Shown: in pieces, positions 46,401 through 56,413 of the stretch
Position numbering within the stretch: position 1 is the stretch's first letter
Layout of the letters: every line of letters begins with the position of its first letter
Assembly (NCBI RefSeq): GCF_905171765.1
Contig: NC_053392.1
Location: 31,612,192 to 31,676,191 of the forward strand
DNA length: 64,000 nt
Direction of reading: 5' to 3'
Source of the DNA: Bufo bufo
Lineage: Eukaryota; Chordata; Amphibia; Anura; Bufonidae
The notes under the pieces: model-generated
Told to the model about the DNA's origin: nothing
Databases searched by the model: none
What the model saw: the letters and a program-made list of their open reading frames with translations, nothing else
Translations under genes and position numbers: made by a program

Positions 46401-46965
46401 AGACAACTTTTCCCATTTTTTTATACAAAGTTGGCATTTGACCAAGATATTTATCTCACCCAGCATGGGTATATGTAAAATGACACCCCAAAACACATTC
46501 CTCAACTTCTCCTGAGTACGTAGATACCAGATGTGTGACACTTTTTTGCAGCCTAGGTGGGCAAAGGGGCCCACATTCCAAAGAGCACCTTTCGGATTTC
46601 ACTGGTCATTTTTTACAGAATTTGATTTCAAACTCCTTACCACACATTTGGGCCCCTAGAATGCCAGGGCAGTATAACTACCCCACAAGTGACCCCATTT
46701 TGGAAAGAAGAGACCCCAAGGTATTTCGTGATGGGCATAGTGAGTTCATAGAAGTTTTTATTTTTTGTCACAAGTTAGTGGAATATGAGACTTTGTAGGA
46801 AAAAAAATAAAATAAAAAAAAATCATCATTTTCCGCTAACTTGTGACAAAAAATAAAAAGTTCTATGAACTCACTATGCCCATCAGCGAATACCTTAGGG
46901 TGTGTACTTTCCGAAATGGGGTCATTTGTGGGGTGTTTGTACTGTCTGGGCATTGTAGAACCTCA
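43430..46965. repeat. Palindromic blocks, copy 2, with ~770-bp tandem triplication
   Basis: The 83-codon mirror frame occurs at 43965, 44721, 45489 and 46264 on plus and again on minus at 44024, 44780, 45548 and 46323. The last three are spaced 768 and 775 bp. Between them lie CACAAGTTAGTGGAATATGA arms and poly(T) or poly(A) tracts. No gene is called. Confidence 0.85.
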
Positions 46966-47421
46966 GGAAACATGACAGGTGCTCAGAAAGTCAGAGCTGC
47001 TTCAAAAAGCGGAAATTCACATTTTTGTACCATAGTTTGTAAACGCTATAACTTTTACCCAAACCATTTTTTTTTTTTACCCAAACATTTTTTTTTTATC
47101 AAAGACATGTAGAACTATAAATTTAGAGCAAAATTTCTATATGGATCTCGTTTTTTTTGCAAAATTTTACAACTGAAAGTGAAAAATGTCATTTTTTTGC
47201 AAAAAAATCGTTAAATTTCGATTAATAACAAAAAAAGTAAAAATGTCAGCAGCAATGAAATACCACCAAATGAAAGCTCTATTAGTGAGAAGAAAAGGAG
47301 GTAAAATTCATTTGGGTGGTAAGTTGCATGACCGAGCAATAAACGGTGAAATTAGTGTAGTGCCGATTTGTAAAAAAGGGCCTGGTCTTTAGGGGGGTAT
47401 AAACCTGTGGTCCTTAAGTGG
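46966..47421. other. AT-rich tail of TTAA element, copy 2
   Basis: Matches 18715-19110 almost exactly, then diverges in the last ~60 bp before AAGTGG and TTAA. No gene. Confidence 0.6.
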
Positions 47422-47425
47422 TTAA

Positions 47426-47810
47426 AGAGGACCTGTTACCTTTCCTGACATGTTTGTTTTAGTAATTTCTCTTGTAATAATTCTGGAATACGTTTTCTTA
47501 GGATGCTATATTGTTCAGTTCCTCTATTACTCCTACTAGAAGTTTATAAATGAATTGCCAGCAGTCTTCAATACAGTCCATCTGATGTTACCCATCAGCA
47601 GTACTGATTGGACAGTGTCAGACTGTCCATGGACACACTCACTACTGGTAACACCCAGCAGGATCTTTATTGTACACTGCCAGCAGTCAATTCATCTTCC
47701 TGTAGGTATAATAGAGGAACAGAATAACACAGATCCTCCATAATTGTTATTACGCAGGGAATGCAACTAGTTACTAAAACTGACCTGTCAGGAGAGGGGA
47801 TGGCTCCTCT
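47426..47810. mobile_element. Small TTAA-flanked MITE
   Basis: Inverted ends AGAGGACCTGTTACC and, reversed, AGAGGAGCCATCCCC, with TTAA at 47422-47425 and 47811-47814. It has no coding. It shares its left TTAA with the large element before it. Confidence 0.65.
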
Positions 47811-47814
47811 TTAA

Positions 47815-48301
47815 GTTCCAGAGAACCCAGTTACATCACCATTTACAATGCCAGATGGTTATTCCGCACCACTAGCATCCAGCCAACTGATAACAATAAT
47901 GGCTTAGATATCACTATTTATTGATTATAACTGGAGCATGACCGCTGCTGTTTACTTAAGGGCAGCATGCGCTCCTGTTTGGGTGCGGCACCCTATAAAC
48001 GCTCAAGAGGACATCAATCTCCCATAGAATATCATCAGCTTACAGTTCTTTATGACTTTCTTCCATCTGGCTAGTTTATTACCCTGTTCCCTTTTCTCCG
48101 TAGGGTGAGCTCAGGGTAAAGGGACCTCAAATTACTCAGCGATCGATGCTCTTTGTTGTGTGTAAGAGGATATGGGACCAGGGCCGGACTGGGATAGAAA
48201 TTCAACCCTTGCATTTAAAAACACACAGGCCCACCTGCTACGTTGTGAATGTGAAATATGTATGTGCACGCCCGCCCAGTGCTAATGGCATATCTAATGA
48301 C
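47815..48301. other. Spacer without recognised genes
   Basis: No conserved coding. A GGGCCGGACTGGGATAGAAA stretch near 48182 looks like part of a dispersed repeat. The rest may be host DNA. Confidence 0.4.
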
Positions 48302-49375
48302 TAGAGTTGAGCGGAAACCTGGATGTTCGGGTTCGACGGGTTCAGCCGACCTTCACAAAAAAGTTTCGATGTTCTTTTCTGAGCCTACCATGTTGATCAC
48401 GGTTAGCGGCGAATCAGGGTTCCACTCCGGAGAGGGAGCGTGAGAAAGGCAGACCACATCCAAGGGAGGTCAAAGGATGAAATTGAAATGTAATCGAGCT
48501 GAAATGTGCGACAAAGAATTTAAGCATAAGCTTCCTAGTTAAGGAGGGGGCGCGCGGCAATTACCCACTCCTGACTCGGAGAGGTAGTGAAAATAAATAA
48601 CAATACAGCACTCTTAAGATGGCCTGTTATTTGAATGTTTAATTAAAAATTACAGGAAATGTCACTGCGGTATTTTGGATTAGGAAACGTTAGACAGGAG
48701 AGGCCCTGCTGTCGCTTTGTTGACTCTAGATAACTTCTGCCTGATCGCACGTCCCTGTGACGTCCACCATCCATTTGGATATCTTCTCTATCAACTTTCG
48801 ATGTTCTTTTCTGAGCCTACCATGTTGATCATGGTTTTCAGAGAATCAGGGTTCCATGCCAGAGAGGGAGTGTGAGAAAGGGAGACCACATCCAAGGGAG
48901 GGTAATTGTTTCAAATTATATATGATAGAGCGGAAATGTGGGACAAACTATTGAAGTGCAAATGTGGGACAACTTGTTAAAGTTTAAGCATTGAATGAAA
49001 GGAGGTGGCGTGCATCAATTAAAGAAAAATTTCTGAAATTGGTGAATTTCACCCAAAAGTTTTACAAACAAATTAGTGAAATGACATAAAATAAAATCCG
49101 TACAAATAAAAAAAAAAATGTATTTATGAGGTAGAGGTCCATATGGAGTAGGAGTTTGAGGAGGCGGTGGACGTAGAAGCAGCAGTGAAGGAGGACGAGG
49201 TATCCAACACTGGATTTTGCTTTTAATTATTATTATTTTTTATTAGGGTACACTTCAAAAGAGTGTGAAATATCCAAAATCCAAGAATGAGCAATTGCGC
49301 TGTAGTATAAAATTGGCTGGGTAAGGCCGGTATACATGTCTATTCTGCACAAGGTACGGACAAGTCCTGTGGGAT

Positions 49376-50575
49376 TCATGCCTGGTTCATTTTAATGAAC
49401 GTGAGCTTGTCCACATTGGCTGTGGACAGGTGGCTGCGCTTGTCTGTGATGACGCCCCCTGCCGTGGTAAACACACGTTCAGACAATACAATGGCTGCAG
49501 GGTAGGCCAGCACCTCCAAGGCGTAAAGGGCAAGCTCAGGCCATTTGCCCAATTTAAAGACCCAGAAGTTGAAGGGGGCAGACCCGTCATTCAGTACGTG
49601 TAGGCGTGTGCACACATACTGCTCCACCGTGTTGCTGAAATGCTGCCTCCTGCTAAGACGTTCCATATCAGCTGGTGGTGCTGGTTGTTGTGGCGTGCTG
49701 ACAAAGCTTTTCCACATTTTGGCCATGTTATCCCTGCCTTCTGAGGTTCTGGTGGTGCCCCAGCTGCGTTGGGGACCTTTTACTCCTCCTCTGCCTTCGC
49801 CTTGTGCTTCCACTGTGCCCCCGCTGTCAGGTGGGAATGCCACCAGCAGCGCATCTACCAACGTGCGCTTGTACTCGCGGATCTTACGATCACGCTCCAG
49901 TGACGGAATTAAGGTCGGTACGTTGTCCTTGTAACGGGGATCCCGCAGCGTGGCCACCCAGTAATCAGCACAAGTGAGAATGTGGGCAACTCGGCGGTCG
50001 TTGCAGAGACACTGCAGCGTGTAATCGCTCATGTGTGCCAGGCTGCCCAGAGGCAACGAAAAGCTGTCCTCTGTGGGAGGTGTATCATCTGTGTCCTCTG
50101 TATCCACCCATCCACGCACCAGTGATGGCCATGAGCTGGTCTGGGTGCCACCCTGCTGTGAACAAGGTTCCTCCTCCTCCATTTCCTCCTTCTCATCCTT
50201 CATATCGTCATTCTCCAGAACTGTGCCCTGGCTGGACAATTGTGCACCTGGTGTTTGTGGGTGCAGGAACCCACCCTCGGAGCCACTTGTGAATGACTGT
50301 CCGGAAACCCTACGAAATTATCCCTCTTCCTCCTCCTCCTCCTGTGCCACATCCTCTTCCATCATCGCCAGCAGCGTTTTTTCAAAGAGGCATAGAAGTG
50401 GGATAGTAACGCTAAGAACAGCGTTATCGGCACTGGCCATGTTGGTGGAGTACTCAAAACAGTGCAACAAGGAACACAGGTCTTGCATGGAGGCCCAGTC
50501 ATTGGTGGTGAAGTGGTGCTGTTCCGCAGAGCGACTCACCCGTGCGTGCTGCAGCTGAAACCTTGCCTGGCACAT
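49376..50575 (-). pseudogene. hAT transposase C-terminal half, minus strand
   Basis: Reading leftward from 50575: FQLQHARVSRSAEQHHFTTN, LCSLLHCFEYSTNMASADNA, LLCLFEKTLLAMMEEDV, then, after a frame change near 50240-50320, an acidic segment, DYTLQCLCNDRRVAHILTCA, the conserved TLRDPRYKDNVPTLIPSLE, and the dimerisation domain FWVFKLGKWPELALYALEVL ... SERVFTTAGGVITDKRS. It ends at TGA (49376-49378), where the other copy has TGG. This copy keeps the DPRYK block that the 36.5-kb gene lacks, but has no N-terminal half. Confidence 0.85.
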
Positions 50576-51254
50576 GTGCTGTATTTGGTGGTGCAGAGGT
50601 CGCTTAAAAATTACCCCGATATGTCAGAGCTGCTGCATAAAGTGCGGGCAGACTGTGCGCACTTTCAGCGTTCTCACCCAGCTGCTGCTCGCCTGGCAGT
50701 GTTGCAGCGTAACTTCGGCCTTCCCACTCACCGCCTCTTATGCGACGTGCCCACAATGTGAAACTCCACCTTGCACATGCTGGCCAGACTGTGCAAGCAG
50801 CAGCAGGTGATAGTGGAGTTTCAGCTGCAGCACGCACGGGCGAGTCGCTCGGCGGAACAGCACCACTTCAACACCAATGACTGGGCCTCCATGAGAGACC
50901 TCTGTTCCTTGTTGCGTTGTTTTAAGTACTCCACCAACATGGCCAGTGCCGATAACGCCGTTCTCAGTGTAACTATCCCACTTCTATGCCTCCTTGAAAA
51001 AACGCTCCTGGCGATGATGGAAGAGGATGTGACACAGGAGGAGGAAGAGGTATCATTTCTTAGGGTTTCCGGCCAGTCATTCCCAAGTTGCTCCGAGGGT
51101 GAGTCCAGCCAGGGCACAGTTCTGGAGGATGACAAGGTGGAGGATTAGGAGATGGAGGAGGAGGAACCATGTTCACATCAGGGTGGCACCCAGACCAGCT
51201 CATGGCCATCACTGGTGCATGGCTGGGGGGATACAGAGGACACAGATGATACAC
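50560..51254 (+). pseudogene. hAT transposase middle fragment, plus strand
   Basis: Begins LAHVLYLVVQRSLKNYPDMS and continues through LLCDVPTM, where TGA at 50760-50762 replaces Trp of the RWNST motif. It then repeats the FQLQHA ... MEEDV block found in reverse just to the left. A TAG at 51146-51148 follows the acidic segment. The overlap with the minus-strand gene makes the 50080-51255 interval an inverted repeat with a ~250-bp spacer. Confidence 0.85.
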
Positions 51255-51956
51255 AGTATTCTAACTTGTGCTGATTACTTTCATTCAGTGCTTAAACTTT
51301 AACAAGTTGTAACACATTTACGCTTCAATAACTTTTCTCACATTTGCGCTTCAGTAATTTGTCACACATTTGCGCCTCAATAACTTTTCCCACATTTCCG
51401 CTTCATCCCATTGCAACCATTGACCTCCCTTGGATGAGGTCTCTTTTTCTCACGCTCCCTCTCCAAGGTGGAACCCTGATTCACCGATAACCGTGATCAA
51501 CATGGTAGGCTCAGAAAAGAACATCGAAAGTTGCTAGAGAAGATATCCAAATGGATGGTGGACGTCACAGGGACGTGCGATCAGGCAGAAATTAGCTAGA
51601 GTCAACAAAGCGGCAGCAGGGCCTCTACTGGCTAACGTTTACAAATCAAAAATACCCCAGTGTCATTCCCGATAAAAATGTTTTATTAATCATTCCAATA
51701 ACAGGGCATCTTAAGAGTCCTGTATTGTTATTTATCGTCACTACCTCCCCGAGTCGGGAGTGGGTAATTGCCGCGCACCCCCTTTTTAACTTGGAAGCTT
51801 ATGCTTCAATACTTTGTCCCACATTTCCGCTCGATTACATTTGACTTCATCCACAGGGGCGTAACTAGAAGTGACTGGGCCCCACAGCAAATATTTGTAA
51901 GGGCCCCTCCAGCGCGCTTCGCACCTCCCTCCTCCTGTGTAAACCCCACTCCTTTG

Positions 51957-52130
51957 GCACAGTGTAGAGGTATACTGTATATTGTGTGGCACAGTGTAGT
52001 GGTATACTGTATATTGTGTGGCACTGTAGAGGTATACTGTATATTGTGTGGCACAGTGTAGAGGTATACTGTATATTGTGAGGCATAGTGTAGCGGTATA
52101 CTGTATATTATGTGGCACACTGTAGGCTAT
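51957..52130 (+). repeat. ~30-bp tandem repeat, about six copies
   Basis: Unit GGTATACTGTATATTGTGTG followed by GCACAGTGTAGA. The open frames on both strands are by-products. Confidence 0.85.
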
Positions 52131-53008
52131 ATGTGTATAACATAAACATATTTCATATGAAAACTTACAGTTACTTGACCCTTGGGGATCTCGGACACCA
52201 CTTCAACACTTTGGCCGGGGGCTCGGCGGAGCGGATGTTGTGCTTTATCCTAATGAGAAAGATTTCATAATAAGGATTTGGAGAAGGGGCAGAGGGATAG
52301 CAGAGCAGGGAGAGGCTGGTGCTGCTACTAGGGGGTCATACCATGGGGGAGTAATAAAGCCCACTATAATGCCCCCCCCCAGTAGTAATAATTCTCCTTA
52401 TAATGTGACAGTGCAAAAATACCCCCTTGTAATGCCCCCAGCTGAGCTAATGTCCCCATAGTGCCCCCATAATGTCCCAGTATAAAATACCCCTATATAG
52501 TGCCCCCAGTAAATTCCCCCATAGTGCTCCTCTCCCCCCTTCCTGCTAGTGCCCCCCATAATGTACCAGTATAAAATGCCCCAGTAGATGCCCCTCAGTG
52601 TCCGGCCTCTGATAGGCTGCCGGCCTAGTGTCCCCCATGATGCCCCCCAATAATGTGCCAGTAAGTGTCCCCATAGATGCCCCCCCCATGTGCCAGTATC
52701 AGGTGCCTCCCCCCCCCCCCCATGTGCCAGTATCAGGTGCCAACCCCCCCTCCCCCCCAGGTGCCAGTATCAGGTGCCAACCCCTCTCCCCCCCAGGTGC
52801 CAGTATCAGGTTCCAACCCCCCTCCCCCCATGTACCAGTATCAAGTGCCTCCCGCTCCCCCCATGGCAGTAACAGTCGGGTATTAAAAAAAAATAATAAA
52901 CAAATTCTACTTACCTCCATGTCAGTGATGCGATGCAGCCTCTTCCTTTGTCCCGCCCTGTATGTCCATATATGGAGTCAGTGCTTGTATTTCAGAAAAG
53001 TTTCTTCT

Positions 53009-53076
53009 GGGATTCAAACCCACGACCTTTTGTATCAGAGGCAAAGCACCTAACCACAAGACCATAAGAGCTGCCT
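53009..53076 (-). other. tRNA-like segment (possible SINE head), first copy
   Basis: On the minus strand a box-A-like TGGTCTTGTGGTTAGG and a box B GGTTTGAATCC are spaced about 35 bp apart, as in a tRNA promoter. The flanks do not form a full tRNA, so this is more likely part of a tRNA-derived SINE than a working tRNA gene. Confidence 0.45.
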
Positions 53077-53997
53077 TGCTGCTGACTGAAAAAATATGAG
53101 ACTTCTACTGTTATAGCTGGCTAAGTGTACATCTATATATTTCATATGAAAACTTACAGTTACTTGACCCTTGGGGATCTCGGACACCACTTCAACACTT
53201 TGGCCGGGGGCTCGGCGGAGCGGATGTTGTGCTTTATCCTAATGAGAAAGATTTCATAATAAGGATTTGGAGAAGGGGCAGAGGGATAGCAGAGCAGGGA
53301 GAGGCTGGTGCTGCTACTAGGGGGTCATACCATGGGGGAGTAATAAAGCCCACTATAATGCCCCCCCCCAGTAGTAATAATTCTCCTTATAATGTGACAG
53401 TGCAAAAATACCCCCTTGTAATGCCCCCAGCTGAGCTAATGTCCCCATAGTGCCCCCATAATGTCCCAGTATAAAATACCCCTATATAGTGCCCCCAGTA
53501 AATTCCCCCATAGTGCTCCTCTCCCCCCTTCCTGCTAGTGCCCCCCATAATGTACCAGTATAAAATGCCCCAGTAGATGCCCCTCAGTGTCCGGCCTCTG
53601 ATAGGCTGCCGGCCTAGTGTCCCCCATGATGCCCCCCAATAATGTGCCAGTAAGTGTCCCCATAGATGCCCCCCCCATGTGCCAGTATCAGGTGCCTCTC
53701 TCCCCCCCCCATGTGCCAGTATCAGGTGCCAACCCCCCCTCCCCCCCAGGTGCCAGTATCAGGTGCCAACCCCTCTCCCCCCCAGGTGCCAGTATCAGGT
53801 TCCAACCCCCCTCCCCCCATGTACCAGTATCAAGTGCCTCCCGCTCCCCCCATGGCAGTAACAGTCGGGTATTAAAAAAAAATAATAAACAAATTCTACT
53901 TACCTCCATGTCAGTGATGCGATGCAGCCTCTTCCTTTGTCCCGCCCTGTATGTCCATATATGGAGTCAGTGCTTGTATTTCAGAAAAGTTTCTTCT

Positions 53998-54065
53998 GGG
54001 ATTCAAACCCACGACCTTTTGTATCAGAGGCAAAGCACCTAACCACAAGACCATAAGAGCTGCCT
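53998..54065 (-). other. tRNA-like segment, second copy
   Basis: Exact counterpart of 53009-53076 in the second 989-bp unit. Confidence 0.45.
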
Positions 54066-54299
54066 TGCTGCTGACTGAAAAAATATGAGACTTCTACTGT
54101 TATAGCTGGCTAAGTGTACATCTATACACATGACAGCTGCTCATATATAGAGATATAGCAGAGCTAAGTGTGCTGGGACAGCTGTCATATAGAGATATAG
54201 CAGTGCTGGGTGTGTTGGGGCAGCTGTCATGTGTATAGATGTACACTTAGCCAGCTATAACAGTAGAAGTCTCTCTTTTCAGTCAGTTTCATTGCAGCC

Positions 54300-54364
54300 T
54301 TTATGGCTGTGAGGGTAAATTCTTTGCCACTGATACATTGGAGGTTGTGGGTTCGAATCCCAGA
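54300..54364 (+). other. tRNA-like segment, divergent copy on the plus strand
   Basis: Box-A-like TATGGCTGTGAGGGTA and box B GGTTCGAATCC are about 35 bp apart. It lies in inverted orientation to the other two, next to an inverted copy of ACTGTTATAGCTGGCTAAGT (54230-54270). Confidence 0.45.
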
Positions 54365-54779
54365 CACATCAGGAAACTTTAGGAGACAGTAAGATTAGAT
54401 CACATTAGCGAGGGGGCCTGGTCAGCCGCTGCTGCTGTGAAGGGGCCCTGAACATTAAGACAAGAATCGATATTTAACTAACTTGAAAATAAACGGTCAC
54501 ACACGCTGCCGGGCCCCCTTGGCAGCCCGGGCCCCGAAGCAGCTGCTTCCCCGGTAGTTACGCCACTGTCCATAGAGCTCCCTTGCATGTGGTATCCTTT
54601 TCTCAGGCTCCCTCTCCAGCCGGGAACCCTGATACCCCGCCACCCGTGATCACCATGGTAAGCGCATAAAAGAACATCGAAAGTTGATAGAGCAGATATC
54701 AAATTGGATCGTGAACATCACGGGGACGTGCGACATGGTGGGGCAGTAAGGGTGCACACGCCTACACGAACTGACTGAC

Positions 54780-54915
54780 AGGGGTCAGCCCCTGCAACTT
54801 CTGGTTCTCCAAATCGGGCACATGGCCTGAGCTTGCCCTTTACCCCTTGGAGGTGCTGGCCTGCCCTGCATCCAGTGTATTGTCTGAACGTGTGTTTAGG
54901 ACGACTGGAGGGGGT
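54780..54915 (+). pseudogene. hAT transposase dimerisation-domain fossil
   Basis: The stretch GGTGCTGGCCTGCCCTGCAT, then CAGTGTATTGTCTGAACGTG, is the coding-strand counterpart of 1012-1138 (GG(A)GVLACPASSVLSERVF-like) with several frame changes. It directly precedes ERV-2. Confidence 0.65.
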
Positions 54916-54921
54916 TATCAC

Positions 54922-55589
54922 TGTAAGGAAATTATGTCTATATCCACACACGTTCACATATATATGTAATAATTCAGCCTTATATGCATGTATTAAATAT
55001 GCAGAGTTCTTCTTTAAAGGAAATATTTTATACTCTTATGACAGCAAGGTCTAGTAACACAAGCTAAACAGGAAATAGAGGTCGGTAGCTTAAAACCGCA
55101 TGGCTAGAAAGAGATATGCAGGCTTTAGCAAACAGATAGATTTTACATTGATACGGGTTATGTATATAAGCATTTTTGTATCTTGACGTTCACCTTTGGT
55201 TTAGATAAGTAAAGGACATTTTTTATCAGGTATATGTTGGTACAAAATAAACGAAGATAATTCCGCGAAGTATCTGAACAAAGCTAAAGTCAACAAAGAT
55301 TATGGTTAGATATCTTAATTCCAAGAATTATAAATGCATCACATATGTATCTTGTTTCTAGGAAATTATCATGACTTTTTTACTAAGGTTGTATAGAGGT
55401 GAGATTAATAAATTCTTTACCTGATTGGATTAAGCTTAGGGGAGGTATATGATAATCTTGTGGTTTGTATCTATAAATTGCCTGCTATATCAAAATAAAG
55501 GACAACCATTTTAAACCTATCAACGTGTATTGGTCTTTAGTGGTTGCCCGGCCGGAGGTTCACCCACAGACAAACCAGGGGCCCTTTCA
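54922..55589 (+). repeat. ERV-2 5' LTR
   Basis: Starts TGTAAGGAAATTATG and ends CCCTTTCA. TATAAA boxes lie at 55329-55334 and 55472-55477; the first is better placed for the promoter because AATAAA follows at 55494-55499. It is followed after two bases by the primer site. The 3' LTR is not in this window, so the right edge is set by the primer site. Confidence 0.8.
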
Positions 55590-55591
55590 AT

Positions 55592-55609
55592 TGGTAGCAG
55601 AGGATGGTT
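55592..55609 (+). other. ERV-2 primer binding site, initiator methionine tRNA
   Basis: TGGTAGCAGAGGATGGTT is the complement of the 3' end of animal initiator tRNA-Met including CCA, matching over all 18 bases as I know that tRNA. It fixes the direction and LTR boundary. Confidence 0.8.
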
Positions 55610-56413
55610 CACTGACTATCCAGGTGAGTAAATAATTTCTGCCACTATTTATGTTGTTTGGAATGTTTCTCTCCTGGATACAGTGAATGTCTGATGTATA
55701 CTGGATGGCAGGTTAGTGACAGGTTAGTTTAGTGTTCATAGGACTGTGGGACAGACACGAGGCAGCACTCAGTGTTCTGCGTATCCTGATAGGAGCGGCG
55801 TCTCCTATAGGCACAGTGGTTGGCAGGGGATGTTGTTCCAGGAACATACATCATATTGATGGCAGGAAATTTTTCGAATGCAGAACTAGTCTCTTCGAAC
55901 GTTGGCAGGGATTTTTCAAATGGGATTAGTCTCTCATTTGATGGTTTATTGAGTTAAAGGATAACTCTGGATTTATGTGATTGAGTTAAAGGATAACTCT
56001 GGAAATATGTGAAACAAGGTACCCGGAATATATGTATAAGGAAAAGGAATACATATGGAAAAAAAAAAGGGTGAGGGAAACGCATACATCTGAATGCAGA
56101 TGTTGGTTTCTAACTCACTAGGATTGTCTGTGGAGTGAATTGTTTATTAAACATAACTGTACAGTTAAAACTTGGAAAGTGACATTGAATACTGCAGTCT
56201 ATTAAGTTCGTAAATGGTGTTGCCCATATAAGATATTTTTACACGTGTTATAAGAGTATTGTGCTAGTGGAAAATCTGATTGTGCTGACTTAATTGATTC
56301 TCAACATAACAATACTAACACAATTACTTCCTGCTATTTGCTGCTATTTCCGCTTCATTGTTTGCTGCTTGAAAATATATGTATAGAGTTCATTGTCGAT
56401 TTCATTATACATT
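55610..56413 (+). other. ERV-2 leader with splice donor
   Basis: CAG/GTGAGTAA at 55621-55631 is a good splice donor, usual for making an env message. Direct repeats GAGTTAAAGGATAACTCTGG lie at 55952 and 55983. The region probably also holds the packaging signal; this is by position only. Confidence 0.6.

Larger units (their letters stand above)
40958..47421. mobile_element. TTAA-flanked satellite element, copy 2
   Basis: TTAA at 40954-40957 and 47422-47425, with ends CCACTTCCCGCA and, reversed, CCACTTAAGGACC. The inside repeats the order of copy 1: hairpin cluster (41055-41275), satellite array (41365-43425), palindromic blocks (43430-46950), AT-rich tail. Its internal sequence is close to copy 1, but its outer 60 bp differ from that copy. 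Confidence 0.8.
52147..54124 (+). repeat. 989-bp tandem duplication, two nearly identical copies
   Basis: 52147-53135 and 53136-54124 match essentially base for base; the only clear difference I saw is in a C-run near 52707 and 53696. Each copy includes C-rich AGTGCCCCC-type imperfect repeats, with CAGTATCAGGTGCCAACCCC-type subrepeats, and a tRNA-like segment on the minus strand. Confidence 0.9.
51854..54568. mobile_element. CAG-ended DNA transposon, non-autonomous
   Basis: Ends CAGGGGCGTAACTA and, reversed, CAGTGGCGTAACTA, flanked by TCCA at 51850-51853 and 54569-54572. A 4-bp duplication and CA-type termini could suit a Chapaev-like or related family; this is unproven without a transposase. 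It contains a short tandem array, a 989-bp duplication and tRNA-like segments. Confidence 0.7.
48302..54921. mobile_element. hAT-derived foldback element, interrupted by a CAG-ended element
   Basis: It starts TAGAGTTGAGCGGAAACC. The 48360-49000 arm (TTCGATGTTCTTTTCTGAGC, TACCATGTTGATCA and the following non-coding DNA) returns in reverse complement at about 51320-51850, and two transposase fragments meet head to head at about 50560. After the element inserted at 51854-54568, hAT-like sequence resumes to 54921, including a dimerisation-domain fossil (54780-54915). The right terminus is not visible, because ERV-2 begins at 54922. Confidence 0.65.

Noticed and set aside
53009..53076. Functional tRNA gene
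   Set aside because: A and B boxes are present, but a full cloverleaf with a paired acceptor stem is not evident, and the segment is duplicated within a transposon.
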